This document shows positions 1 through 12,062 of a stretch of 64,000 nucleotides of DNA, in pieces. The stretch comes from Margaritifera margaritifera (Eukaryota > Mollusca > Bivalvia > Unionida > Margaritiferidae). The position numbers and the translations under genes are program-made. Numbering within the stretch: position 1 is the first letter of the stretch; the number at the start of each line of letters is the position of its first letter. The notes below the pieces were generated by a model that saw only the letters and a list, made by a program, of their open reading frames with translations, was not told where the DNA came from and did not search any database. The stretch spans positions 255,501 through 319,500 of the forward strand of contig JAQPZY010001200.1 of the NCBI GenBank assembly GCA_029931535.1, in the 5' to 3' direction.

Positions 1-209
1 GTATTTTATAAAATATTTCAAAAGACAGACTGCATGGATGCTAAATACCTTCATACTAAGAAATGTTTGCTGATTGCTCTGCTTACTGAAAAAAATACTT
101 TAATCATATGTACATTTATTTGTACATAGCAAATTTTTCATAAACTAGTTGTTTTTTTTGTCAGAGTCACATTATTATAGCTTTCTCTTTTTTTCTATCT
201 TGTTTGCAG

Positions 210-2279
210 ATGGCTTACAACGAGCTGTCATGAAATATAACAAGACAATTCTTGCTTCACAGACACCAATTACTGGACTGGAGCCCAGACAAATAGATGC
301 TTTGTACAAGCTGAGAGAGTCCAAAGACTTCGTTGTTGTATTACCCACAGGATATGGAAAAACTTTGATTTTTGAACTGATTCCTTTCTATCTTAAGTGC
401 AAAGTTGTAGTGTTGGAACTTCTCAATGCCATTCTTAATCAGATTTGTTCCACACTTGGTGGGCATGTGATACGTGCTATTGAACAATTTCAAGATCGCA
501 GTACCTTATGCACTGGTGAATTTTCATATATTGTTGGTCACCCAGAACACATACTGGATAAAAATGTTCTTGAATGTCTACTAGAGGCTGAATGGACGAA
601 GCAACAAGTATGCTCGGTTATTGATGAGGCCCACTGCATTCTGCAGTGACAGGATGAATTTTTACCTGCATACCAGGAGATTAAAAATCTGTGGACTTTT
701 TTCCCTGTTTGTACAATCTGTGCAATGACAGCAACTATTAATAAAGGCAGCATCAAATCCATCAAAAAAGAGTTGAAACTTTCCAGATGCAACATAATTA
801 ACTGTACACCTCTTTTGAGAAAAAACATCAGTTTGCTGGTAAAAAGACGACCTCCCTATACATGTGACACTACACCAACTTCACCTTATGACTATGTTTT
901 CAAATCACTGTTTGAGGACCTAATTAGAACAAAGGAGAATGGGTCATACTTTCCTGTCACAATAGTCTATATCGGACTCATATGGTGTAGTAAAGCTGTT
1001 GAACAAGCTAAGCTACTTCTGGGTGATCAGTTGTACAATGGAGAAAAAAAAGGAAGAAAATTGCATTGTTGTCCAGTACCACTCTCCACAAGAAGACAAA
1101 GTAAATGAATATATCGGTATTCTACGCTGTCTTTCAAGTGAAGACAATCACATTAAAATCATTTTTGCAACAATCGCACTTGGAATGGGGGCAGACCTTA
1201 GAAAGGTGCATAGAGTAATTCATGCCTGATCCCCATCTTCAGTAGAAGGTATAGTCATCCACACCATAAAATAGGCCTTTGTTATGGGCATGTTAAACCC
1301 AAAAATCTATACAGTTTGATACTTGCAACTTTCTAGTGCCTTTGTTATAATAGTTGCAGTCTATTGGTCCACTAAGAAAAGGTCTGTGCACAAAACAGTG
1401 ATAGCGAACTTACTTGTTTCTAGTGTTCTCAATTATTTTACCAATTCAATTAGTCTTTTTGAGTTACAGTCTTGGAAAGAAGGCAATGTTTAATTCAGAC
1501 ACGTATAAATATTTCTCTTCTTTTGTAAATGTGCTGAAAATTGACATTTTTTTGTTAAAAAGTTTTATTATGGAAAATGAAAAATCCACAGCAAAGCAGA
1601 TAAACCCATTTTTCTATTGACTTGCAACTATATTATTTGCCTTTCAAGCATGAATCCAATACTAGGTTTTCATGTGTGCTTGACGTCACATTTATATATA
1701 TGCTAGTCAAGTCTGCTTTTAATCCATGGGTCATCACATAAGAAGCTATACATTGTATAGAATGTTCTATTTAGTATTTTCCAAGTTCTGAGCCATGGAC
1801 TCTTTGTAGAATAAAGAAATATATTTTCACTTCAGAGTATGTTCAAGAGGTTGGTCACACAGGAAGGGATGGCCTTAAAGCTGAAGCTATTATTTGTACA
1901 ACAGCAATGATCTGTCTTAAAAATTCTTGAGAAGGACATTAAAGGATATCTAACACTGGAAAGTGGCTGCAGATGCCAATTTTTGAATGATTATTTTGAC
2001 TGTTCATATGAGGCTGCTGAATTTCTATGTTGTGACCTTTGTCAAAATGATGCACCTAGAAGTGCAAGTGGTATGAAATTTAACAGGACAAAATCAAATT
2101 GATAGATACCTTGTACACATGGCTTGAAAGGAATATGTGAAAGCAAATGTATCTGGTGAAATATCTTTTCACCTGACTGATGATTTAATTCAGCGCATAA
2201 CAGAAACATTTGACATCATATCTATGGACATCAATGAAATTATACAATATTACAGCATATCCAAGTATACTGCCAATTA
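210..2279 (+). pseudogene. RecQ-like DNA helicase pseudogene with one intron
   Basis: Helicase motifs appear in order: Walker A LPTGYGKT (~345-368), a DEAH-box IDEAHC (~622-640), motif V FATIALGMG (~1165-1195), motif VI VGHTGRDG (~1850-1875) and a Cys-rich zinc patch CCDLC (~2028-2045), as in RecQ helicases. A polypyrimidine-cag acceptor ends at 209. A donor GT at 1249 and an acceptor ending at 1835 join codons in phase and restore the motif VI region, so this copy came from spliced genomic DNA rather than a retrocopy. Breaks: TGA at 648-650 where RecQ proteins have Trp, TGA at 1227-1229 where Gly is expected, and frame changes near 1050, 1920 and 2130. The single-nucleotide nature of most breaks implies moderately recent decay. 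Multi-copy RecQ-like genes occur in some invertebrate transposons; whether this was a host or mobile gene cannot be told here. Confidence 0.8.
1249..1835 (+). other. Intron of the RecQ-like pseudogene
   Basis: The segment starts GTATAG and ends TTTTCACTTCAG. Removing it joins a Glu codon split one base to two and restores the QE-VG-TGRDG motif. No ORF or repeat is recognised inside. Confidence 0.65.
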
Positions 2280-3221
2280 ACTGAGTGCAGTACTTGTTAC
2301 CTTTAGGAAATAATAATAAGTTATTCAGAGCAAGCAAGTAAATGTCTCACCTGTCCCCCTGCCGGATAAAAAATTTTTTTTTAATATTGACCATGACCTT
2401 ACCAACATGGCAGAAGAAAGGTGGGCAGGTGTAGAGATGAAAGCACAATTAAAAAAATGAGACCAGTGTCGTCCCCCCACCCCCTCCCCAGTTTGAGATT
2501 TGCCTTGAATTAAAAAATTATTCAGGATTCTCAAATGACCTTGAACTTGTATCAGAAGCAGAGGGAGAATAGGGTTGTGTGGAGACAAAAGGGAAAATCT
2601 TACTTATCCACCAGTCCAAATATGACACCATTTGCTTTAGAGTTTCGGAATTGTATAGAAACAGAAAAAAAGTTAAGCCATAACCACCTTAACTGTTGAA
2701 GACACTATCACTATAGATGAAATGAGCAATGACTGTGTCTTCCTATTTCCAAAGCTGGCAAGACAACTAGAGAAATGCTTACTTAAATAAAGCACTTTTC
2801 CAACATCTCCTTTATGTGTATGTGAGGGAAATAAATCTATAGTTCCTGTACAGTGTCCGTTGATTAGCAAGCATGGTACTTGTTGCCTGCAAGTACAAAA
2901 GTGGTATAAATATTACAAAATTTGTGGCAGCAATGTGGTTAGTCCATGTTTGCATCATCAAAAGATAACTATACATGTAATATGTACCAATAATCACATA
3001 TTTCTATCAATAACTGAGAGAATAATGGCAGAAAATTGTAATGGATTCTATTCAGCTTTAATTTAAAACAGGCAGCTATTCCTATGTATTGGCCCCCGTC
3101 TAACATGCAGTTTCACTGTGGCAGACAATGGGTTCTGGACAATTCCAAGAGGTAGGTGTACTGATTGTTTATAGATTTTTGAATTTTACTTTCCAGATTC
3201 AAAATCCAGACTAAGTTTGTG
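2280..3221. other. AT-rich intergenic DNA, nothing recognised
   Basis: Short frames only; no domain, splice pair or repeat that I can support. Confidence 0.5.
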
Positions 3222-3509
3222 CTAGTCAATCCAGGGCTTAAACTCGAGTATGTTTACTGAATCTGCTGGTGCCTGTATACTTCTGCGAGAACTGAAAGAC
3301 CTGCCTGGATGTGGTGTACAAGGCAAGACTTCTCGCAGTATCATTTTCAACTCATCAGTATGAGAGTTTCTCTGTCTGTGGTTGCCTCCCCTCACCTTTA
3401 CATCAGATACCCTGTCAAAATTATCAGAAATGTTGTCCATGACAGCTACTGCTTTAGATCTAGCCAGTAGGTGTTTGTCTTTGTTCACTTGGCACAGTCC
3501 TTTAAGCAT
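3222..3509 (-). pseudogene. Unrecognised ORF fragment with coding-like composition
   Basis: A 95-codon minus-strand frame starts at an ATG (3509) and ends with TAG (3222). The residue mix (MDNISDNFDRVSD, a basic NHRQRN stretch, DELKMILREVLP) looks more coding-like than the surrounding hydrophobic shadows, and the frame is also open upstream of the ATG to about 3545. I do not recognise a family. It could be the 3' remnant of a transposon protein or a single exon; its proximity to the RecQ-like pseudogene is noted but no link is shown. Confidence 0.3.
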
Positions 3510-3989
3510 CTTGTTTGTCCTTTTGACAAGGTGTCCAGGAGTAGATATGCTGGTATATGACTATCTTTCTTCCCCTGATCTTGACAAAAAGGCCATAGAT
3601 ACTTTTATATCAGTGTCCCCAACAATTATGAAAACTCTTCCTTCTCTGATTGCTAACTGCAACTTCTTAAAACATAAATTACCTAATTCCTCTATTTCTC
3701 TAATGGTGCCTTCATAGCTACTGGACACACCCAGAACATGCAGTCTATAAAAAACCTGTTGAGAATAACAAATAAAAATAATTGAAACTTGTTTGCATAA
3801 TATTTATGTCTCCTGCAATTTATACTAATGAACTATAGAAAAGGGCTCTTATGCTGCAACACATCTAGAATAAAACATCAGATATTGTACTTGACCTCTG
3901 CAACATAAAATATTGCATGCATTGATAGATAAATGCTTATAAAATTGACAAATGTATAATAAACCAGCAAAATATGAGTGATTAGCCAA

Positions 3990-4075
3990 ACAGAGATAGA
4001 TTGGCTACTACCAGGATTTAAACCTGAGTCTTCCACTATGTGTATGGATGCACTGCCACTGAGCTATATTACATG
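3990..4075 (-). repeat. tRNA-derived SINE head or tRNA pseudogene
   Basis: On the minus strand, box A-like TAGCTCAGTGGCAGTGC (4066-4050) and box B-like GGTTTAAATCC (4024-4014) have tRNA spacing, and a T-arm stem is present. The acceptor stem does not pair, so this is not a functional tRNA gene; a tRNA-derived SINE is the best reading. Confidence 0.55.
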
Positions 4076-4343
4076 TAGCTTATGTCGATCCATCCCTTTA
4101 GAATAAACCTCATGTATAAATATTGGCAGAAAATGAGTGTTATATTATGTGAGTGATTCACATTGTACATTTTACACTATAGTTTGATTATATCCTGTAA
4201 TTCATTTACAATGTATACCAGTATTTTCAAAATATAATGTGATTAATTGTATAACATAGTGTTGCAAATTGAAGTTCCTTTAAGATTTTTTGTTGTTGTT
4301 GACATTTGATCCATTAAAGCTTAAATTATTGTTACTGGAAGTC

Positions 4344-4411
4344 TGTTATTCTGGTTACATTCCCAAACATTAAGGTTATTATTCTGGTTACATTCCCAAA
4401 CATTAAAGTTA
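4344..4411 (+). repeat. Two tandem copies of a ~34-bp unit
   Basis: The string TTCTGGTTACATTCCCAAAC occurs twice about 34 bp apart, with nearly identical flanks. Confidence 0.8.
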
Positions 4412-6320
4412 TTAAAAAATTTCTCATCCTTTATACTTAATAACTGTTAAGTTATTAGATGAAAAATGAAATGGTAACTTTCAATATAAAGAAGCACATG
4501 TAAATAGAATTGTGTATGGCTCTTATATTCCTCAAGAACTTAACTACACAACATGGTAAAATAAAAGTTTATTAAAGCTGTTCTTGTCTTGTCTTCTTGT
4601 AAGAGCACCTCCCGCAAGTATGTTTTCCATTAGAAATCTGAAAAAAAGGATGATACAAGGCAAAAGATAATGAACAGATAAAACAGTTCTTAAATTGTCA
4701 TTTCAGTAATATTAATTTTATGAGCCAATATTTTGCACCATAAAATTGCAGCACCACTGACTGACATTTAAAGATAAATGCAGTAAAAAGAATATGCATC
4801 ACAGGAAAAATCCATTGTACACCCAAGATAAGGTAAACATACAAATTGCAGGCAACTACAGTATTCCATGAGCGTGCCTGACTGGGCATGTTTGTTTTTC
4901 CACTGAATATTTGTATGTGCTTTATTTCTAGACAAAATTTGTCACTGACAGTATCATTGCTTTCAAGATTGCAATTAGATTTTTCTAAGCGATTGTTATA
5001 CTGAACAAGCTTGTGTCCATTATGTGCAACATAGTTGTTGCGAACTGGGTGTTACAAACACTTTAGATTGAAATCATGTAGAGTTAGTGCCTTCAAATTG
5101 AAACTTTGCGAAAAATAAATAATATAGACACTCACAAATTTGATAATGGCATTTACAAATAGGGACAATATAAGAATAATTATGTTTTATGTTAAATAAG
5201 GGCCTTATATACATAGAGATTGTTCTGGCAGGTATGTTAGTTTTGTTCCTGTGCAAGTGAAATTTAGTTTTTACTTGTATGGTGGGTAGTTTGGAACAAT
5301 GAAATTTTTCCAGCTCTGTTATGGTACAAGTTCAACTGTAAACAAACTTTGAAAAACACAGTAAAATCATATTGAACTATGTAAGAAACACATGCTAACT
5401 TTCGAGAATACAATATCATGCAAAATAAAAATGCAAGTAAAAACATTTGAGTGAGAGGGCAGCAATCTTGTAGTAAATTAATACAGGTGAATTAAAGCAT
5501 CAAACTCAATCACTGTGTCACCCGAATTAAATCATGTATGATAAACATCAAAAGTGTAAATAGAAAATAACTTTAGCTACTTGTGGCAATATTGGTCACA
5601 GCTACTGACTTCTAGGTTATTACAGAGTTCAAAATGATGAGAATTCAATGTCTGTTTTTAGTTGGTCTAAAAGTAAGAGTACCCTGTGATATAATTTAAG
5701 CAAAGATGAACCAAAGTTCAGCGAAACGTGCAAGTAACAATGACATCTGAGAATAAAAAATAACAATAAATATTCTGAGATGCATCATTTGACTAAATAA
5801 TTTGCTGTGTGCTAGCTTCCTGTCAAAGTGCTCAAGCACTGAAAAAGCTGGGGGATACAATGGTTAAGACCAAGAAAATTCAGAAAATATGTCATGCACT
5901 GTCAAGAAATTTAACTGTTGGAACATATCCATGGGAACAAAACTTAAAAAGAGAATAACTTCTGACCATTTGAGTCTGTTTTTTTCATAATTATAGCTAT
6001 TATCTTCTGTACAAGTGATAACTCTACAAATCTATTGCTTATAGGTATAAAGCCCTAATTTAGGCAGAAGTGACCGAATGGGCTGAATCATGCCAAGTTT
6101 GTCTGTATAGCAGAGTGCAACGCAGGGAGCATACGAAGCAGGGAACCAGACTAATTTCATTCATGACAACGAAACTATCACGTGACAAGATTGCATAACA
6201 AAATAAAACATCACTGTGTATATGAAAAACTTTATTTATTTAATACATAAGATTCAAAACCTATATTCAGTTACAATATATTTCTTACTTTGAAAATGTT
6301 AAATGACCTGTTATTAAGTC
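4412..6320. other. AT-rich intergenic DNA, nothing recognised
   Basis: No supported gene. All long frames are low-complexity and lack splice or domain context. Confidence 0.5.
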
Positions 6321-6327
6321 CATATAC

Positions 6328-6480
6328 ATGTACGTTCAGGAAACGGATTGTAGATACAGACTACTTTGTTGCACAAGAGCTTTGTACGGTTTGATTTTTT
6401 TGTTTCCTCCAAATGGAGAAATCGATCCACCTTGTGCATCCAAGGTAACTATACATATTTCGTTGTGCCCAGTTGTCCAG
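6328..6480 (+). repeat. Dispersed repeat, copy 1
   Basis: The stretch beginning TGTACGTTCAGGAAAC and running through TTTGTTGCACAAGA recurs at 23,728-23,870 with point differences. It is an interspersed repeat of unknown type. Confidence 0.6.
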
Positions 6481-7399
6481 ATACAGATTACATCCGAGGT
6501 TTGTACTAGCTTAGGTGGCGCTCTACAGTTTCGTGTTTTGCATAGGGTTACATTTTTAAAGAAAAAGAATTACCCAGGTTTTCCTCACTAGTTATCCTGG
6601 CTATTTAAAAATACCTTGTATATCTTAGGTATTATTAAAAGAACTTTTAATTCTCATTATTTTGGTGTATGATTGATGGGTGCAATGTGGGTTATGGAGT
6701 ATACAGATTGGCCTTACTTCAGATGTGCATCTATCAGAAAACTGCTAGCTCCGCTTGTTCATTTTCACTTCCTGGACTTCGAAGGTAAATTGTAAAAAAA
6801 GGAGCTGATAACTTTTTTTACTTTTTATATATTTTGTAATTCATTCATTGTACTTTCAGAAGCTGGTATTGCCTACTCTGGCAAGATTCGTTTCCCTATT
6901 TTAATAAATGCTAAAAATAGTGTACTTTGGACTAATTCAGGCTAATTTTTCAACCACATGGGAGTGGCAACTTTTGTCAGCTATGTACTTAGATCATATA
7001 CAATTTCCACAAGTACAATGTGTAAAGAAATTTCAGCCACAGTACATGAAAATAGCATAGAGGTATGCCAACATTCTCTTCTTTGTGCATGTTGCAAATT
7101 CAAACAACTGCACCTTACACCTGCCACTCTCTCAGAAGTACATAATATCTGTAGAGCGCCTCCATAACAAAAAAGTCTGAAATATTGCCCTGAATGTGGA
7201 CTGGAAACAAACTGCTCCCAAGTGACGTTGGTAAACAATTGGAGGAAAGCGAGAGCGCACCAGGGGGGGCAGTTTGGCATGGAAAAGGTCAATCAGACAG
7301 ACCTCTGCCTTGCTGTGAAGTTTTGCATGGAAAAGACCGACAGATCTCCGATTGTAGTAAAACGGTTAACAGGTATCACAGTACCAATTGCGCAAGCCC

Positions 7400-7426
7400 G
7401 GGGGGGGGGGGGGGGGGGGGGGGGGG
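7400..7426 (+). repeat. 27-nt poly-G tract
   Basis: An uninterrupted run of 27 G. It is strongly G-quadruplex-prone and likely to be length-variable or error-prone in assembly. Confidence 0.9.
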
Positions 7427-9040
7427 CGGAGCTTAAGGTGTAGGAACATTGTATTCAGAAATGAACAACAAAATTAGCTGTGATTGGTGCATTATGTAAG
7501 AGATGTAGTTTCTGTCAGGCTAAAATAATGATGAGTCTTTTGGCAACATTTGAGATTATGTTGATTCATATGTAGATCATGTTTTGTATTTTTTAAGATT
7601 TTTTGAAAATGTGATACACATCACTGAAAATGTGTCTGTTGAGACTGGATAACTCTTACCCCTGTCTAGTTCCAGAAGAGTTATCTCTCTTAAATGCAAT
7701 GGAGTACCTGGTTCTGTCCTTGTCAAATTGACAATCTAATATTGTTTCTATGACAGTGTGTGACACGCATGCTAAAGTAGGATAGAAGGTATATTTATTT
7801 CACCAAATGTTAACATTAAGGTCTATGGAAAAACAATTGGTACCGTGATGCCATCAGAACAATGAGTGACATTTCTACCAAAATTCACCTCGGAATCATT
7901 CGAAACTTTTTTGTTAATCCTGGGAATCGTACCTCAAATGACTAACCATCGAACTACTTTTGCATTCGTATAACCTTGGCGTAGGATAGACTGAGTAGTT
8001 ACAAATGTATTTTTATCACATGGCAGAAATAGCCGAGGTGGCTTGAATATATTGCAGTTTCATTTGTGCGAAGACATTTCTGGCGAACAAAATGTATGAT
8101 TTTTCTACGAATTACCACGCCGACATACATTTGAGGCACGTTCTGTTTCATAGAAATAGCTGAGGTAGTCCGAATGCTTAGAAATATAGCTTGGTTTGCA
8201 CGGTCCGCTTCGGATTTCATCGCTATGCAATTCAAAACCAGAACGAATTAAAATGAGAACTTAATTTGCGCTACTTGGCTCTGCGGGCATTGACTCGGAT
8301 TTAATAATAATAATAATAACAATAATGAAAGCATAGCATGCCAATTTACGTCCTTAAAGTAAAAAAAGAAGTAAAATTTAATTTATGTCATTCAGGAAGA
8401 ATGCTTTAAGAACAATTTAGTTGCAAATAAGCCTAAGGTCTTTTTGAGGTCATTTATATTATAACGTCATAATCTTGACAATGTCAACACTTTCACAAAG
8501 GAGGAGATGAAGACGTGTCTGTTTGGTGTAAACGACTCACAAGGAGGCGTAGTTTTTGCCATTTTTTCCCGCAGACTGATACCTACAAATTTTCTATATG
8601 CGAATAAAGTATAGACAGGCCATGGAGTTCAAAGGGGGGTGGGGGTTCCGTCGGAAAATGACGTAGAACATTGTTACACTTTGAAATACGTTAGGCAAAT
8701 ATAACCTTGCCAAAAGAATTCTGATACCATTTTTGGAATTATTTGCAAAAGTGAAGTGAAAAAATAAATAAATAAATAAATTAAAAAAAACAACCTTGGA
8801 AATCTTTCGGCGAAGAATAATTCATCTGAATCGGTCTGTGATATGCCCATGATGTCATTTAATAATAATAATAAAGTCTTTGTTTTCTGAGGGTAACACA
8901 ATTAGTACAAAAACTAATCTCCATTGTGGCCCTCAATTATTTACATATGTACAGGCAAATATATTAAATACAGCTGGGAAACAAACATCATACAAACAAG
9001 GTATTGTGGAATAGTGTATACAAGAGCTGCATCCATTTCA
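7427..9040. other. Intergenic DNA, nothing recognised
   Basis: Contains a short AAT microsatellite near 8,300 and AT-rich sequence only. Confidence 0.5.
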
Positions 9041-9304
9041 AACATCAAATGATTGGACCCGAAAAAGCCAAACTATTTTTATACAGTTCCGTTTTGGGTT
9101 TAGGAAGAAGAAAGTTTTTGGACGACATATAGCGTAGTATTGGTAAACTAGAACCTGTATTGGTATCATTTGTCCTTTTACTGAACATATCTTTTATATA
9201 GTTGGGCACAGAACCATTAGAGACTTTAAACATAAATTTATTTGGTAAACGAGGTAAATGTGTATGCAATGGTGGCTACTGCAATATTTCCAAGTAGTTT
9301 CGTA

Positions 9305-9354
9305 CAACCGGACTCTTGCGTGGCTCGGCGTGAGCTTCGCCAAGCGAGGATCTG
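9305..9354 (+). repeat. Palindromic interspersed motif, copy A
   Basis: The sequence reads ACAACCGGACTCTTGCGTGG then TGAGCTTCGCCAAGCGAGGATCTGG-like. Its reverse complement appears at 9,811-9,868, and a related palindrome at 20,136-20,190. It may fold on itself as an imperfect hairpin. Confidence 0.6.
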
Positions 9355-9358
9355 GTGA

Positions 9359-9540
9359 ACTGCTTCATTGATATCTGTTACCGAACTGCTTCATTGATAT
9401 CTGTTACCGAACTGCTTCATTGATATCTGTTACCGAAATGCTTCATTGATATCTGTTACCGAACTGCTTCATTGATATCTGTTACCGAAATGCTTCATTG
9501 ATATCTGTTACCGAACTGCTTCATTGATATCTGTTACCGA
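9359..9540 (+). repeat. 26-bp tandem repeat, 7 copies
   Basis: The unit contains TGCTTCATTGATATCTGTTA followed by CCGAA; the seven copies differ mainly at one A/C position. It lies between the two inverted palindromic motifs. Confidence 0.95.
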
Positions 9541-9810
9541 CAGAAGGTACTTCGGTAAACCTTTGTAGAAATGACTGTGAAAAGATATCTCTCCCTATCT
9601 CACAATTTTTCTAATACTATTTTGTACAATCATTCAAACCAAAATAATATTGAAGCAACAGGTATGAATGAAAATGTCATGTGTCTGACGTTAATTTATC
9701 ATCACAATTATGTAAGACATCACCTCATCTCATCAGCCAGTGACATCGTTTTTCCAATCACTGGGAGTGCCTCGTACTGGCGTTACGAGAAAAAACTCGT
9801 TTTTCTTTTT

Positions 9811-9868
9811 ACCAGACCCTCGTATGGCGAAGCTCACATGGAGCCACACGAGAGTCTGGTTGAAAGAT
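9811..9868 (-). repeat. Palindromic interspersed motif, copy B
   Basis: Reverse complement of 9,305-9,354 with few differences (CCAGACCCTCG to CGAGAGTCTGG). With copy A it encloses ~560 bp, like a foldback element that split the LINE relic. Confidence 0.6.
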
Positions 9869-10399
9869 ACTATACATTCGAAAATTTGACATCTAAAACA
9901 ACAAAGTCGGTACAACCCCGATTAAGTTTATATTCTGGACGATATTTCTTGCTTCTATCTGTACTACTTCCAAACCAAACTTTGTTTTTCTAAACAAATT
10001 TATGCTAAGACCAGACAATTTGGACTATTGATATAAATTATGCAAAGCAGACATCAGAGATTTCTCTGAATTCTCAAGAGTAAGTGACATATTATCTGCA
10101 TACTGAAAAAGAACATGGGTTATATTACATATATTTATTCTCCTAATATTTTTTCTTTTTTCTTATCATATGGACTAAAACCTCTGCACACAGGATAAAA
10201 ACTCACGGGGAGAGTGGATCCCCTTATTTACATCCTCTTTCGATGTCGAACCAATTAGAGACGTGACCATTAATAATTACACAAGATTTGATGCTTCCAT
10301 TTTTAAAAATTTTTTTTTAGCAAATTTATTATTGGTCCTTCAAAATAAAAACAAGAGTCCCTCGAAGGGACAGACGCTCTAATGTATGAAAAGAATTTC

Positions 10400-11260
10400 C
10401 AGAAATGCAAGATAAAACTATTTCTTCCTTTTAACTGCCGAGTGTTGAAACCATCTCTGATATTCTTCAGCAATAACAAGATTTTCAAATCAGCTGCTGT
10501 GGTGCACCTATTAGATGTCAGCTTGGCACCATTTTCAATTAGAACCAACAAGGCATCATAAAATGTCTTCTGGTGGAAACCTCATGTTGATATGACCTTC
10601 CGTTTTGGAGGAGTAACGTTAACAAGATTTCAAGATGGATGCCATGGTGGCCATATTCGATATAAGATTGGCACCATTTCTAGTAAGTACCAACTAGATA
10701 GACATCATAAGAAGTCTTTCGGTGAAAGCACAATGTTGATATGACTAGTCATCTAAGAGAAGTAGTGATAACAAGATTTTCAAGATGACCATTGTGGATG
10801 TCATATTACAAGTCGGATCGCCACCATTTTCACTTAGGACTAACTAGACATCATAAAAAGTCTTCTGGTGGAAACCCCATGTCAATCCTACTCAGGAGGA
10901 GTAACGATACGATTTTGAAGATGGCCACTGTAGCGGCCATGCTGGATGTGAGATCGGCCCCATTTTCATTTAAGGCCAACTAGACATCCTAAAAGGTCTT
11001 TAAGTGAAAAGTCCATGTTGATATGACCATCCATTCACGAGGAGTAGCGATAACAAGATGTTTAAGATGAGCACTGTTGATGCCATATTGGATGTCCGAG
11101 CGGCACCCTTTTCATTTAGGATCAACTAGTCCATGGGATGAATGGGTGTGTAAAGTTTCATGGCAATCCTCCGAGTAGTTTAGGAGGAGTAGCGATAACA
11201 CTTTTCCTAACTGACGGACGGACGACAGACCATCCCATAAGCTCCTCTTGTCTATGACTA
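10400..11260 (+). repeat. Four or more degenerate ~140-bp tandem units with a GACGGACGGACG tail
   Basis: Recurring landmarks in each unit are CATGTTGATATGACC, GGAGGAGTA-CGATAACAAGA, AAGATGGCCAC-like, GGCACCATTTTCA and AACTAGACATCATAAAA. Units start near 10,573, 10,721, 10,867 and 11,005, with a partial unit earlier. The tail TGACGGACGGACGACAGACC (11,213-11,232) resembles a common bivalve interspersed repeat end, from memory. The block sits inside the LINE relic. Confidence 0.75.
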
Positions 11261-11556
11261 GTAGAGCTAAAAATTCATAACTTTATCTATAATGGCCATA
11301 CAGCTGAGTCGGGTGATTTTTCAAAATCAATCAAAAGATGGAGTCAAGGAATATGGTGCTTTTAGGTGTAAAACATTAAATCATATATGTTTCTTATACT
11401 CTGTCCAACGTATTGTCCTTTTAGAAACCCTGTTTGATCCTTATGTATAATTGTGGGTAGCACAGTTTTAATCCGAATTGCAATACATTCAGAAGCCATT
11501 TTTATGATACATGAAGGAGTAAAATCTGTCTCCAATTTGAAATATACTGCTTAGGT

Positions 11557-11700
11557 CAGTGGTTCCCAAACTTTTTTTGATCGCGACCGTAAATACCATC
11601 TTTTTCGACCCAAAATGCAGTACCGGTACAGGTTCGCATAATTATAAATGAATTTCCCAAAACAAGAAAAAAAGTTCAGTCTGGCTTGTTTTACTGGATA
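11557..11700 (+). mobile_element. hAT-like transposon terminus
   Basis: CAGTGGTTCCCAAACTTTTT at 11,557 is the typical start of many hAT elements and MITEs, and is followed by TCGCGACC as in that family. The matching opposite end was not found, so the element is truncated; the right limit given is arbitrary. Confidence 0.5.
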
Positions 11701-12062
11701 AAATTTCCTTCAAGTATACCATTGAACCACTATATTATGTTCACTACATACATTTACTAAATTATATTCTGTACATATATCTAAGACAACTTCTCTTGCT
11801 CTTGGATTATTTACATTATTATAATTGAAAGTATAATTGGATCCATTCAAGACTGAAATAACCCCCAATTATACAACAATCATTTTTAAAATGCAATATC
11901 TTTTTTTTATGTCAAGGTAAAAATCTGGACTGTCTCTATTTGGTCCATACATATTAATAATTGTAAATAAGTGGTTTCTAATGGTTATGATTGTGATACG
12001 TTTATTCCACATATTATCTTTCTTTATTCCATGGAAGGTGAACTGGAACCTGTTATTCAATA

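Larger units (their letters stand above)
9045..12062 (-). mobile_element. Decayed L1-like LINE (ORF2 pieces), split by later insertions
   Basis: Read on the minus strand, four blocks follow LINE order. (1) 12,062-11,720 gives an APE-type endonuclease (NMYGPNRDSPDFY and downstream AREVVLDIC). (2) 11,555-11,330 gives RT N-terminal motifs (ECIAIRIKTVLP, IIHKDQTGFLKGQYVGQSIR). (3) 10,290-9,930 gives the RT core (IERGC, GDPLSP, QYADN in place of the catalytic YADD, YSKLSGLSIN). (4) 9,269-9,045 gives a C-terminal tail (LLPKPKTELYKNSLAFSGP). Frames are broken by several stops. Blocks 2 and 3 are separated by a ~850-bp degenerate repeat, blocks 1 and 2 by a hAT-like end, and blocks 3 and 4 by a foldback repeat with a 26-bp array. 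The Asn in the YADD box means this copy could not be active. Confidence 0.75.

Noticed and set aside
7194..7443. Frames ending in poly-Gly
   Set aside because: Generated by the poly-G tract.
9359..9540. Possible CRISPR-like array
   Set aside because: Head-to-tail 26-bp tandem repeat with no spacers; eukaryotic minisatellite.
9571..9993. 140-codon ATG frame
   Set aside because: It runs antisense through the foldback repeat and the LINE RT relic, so it is a shadow of repeat sequence.
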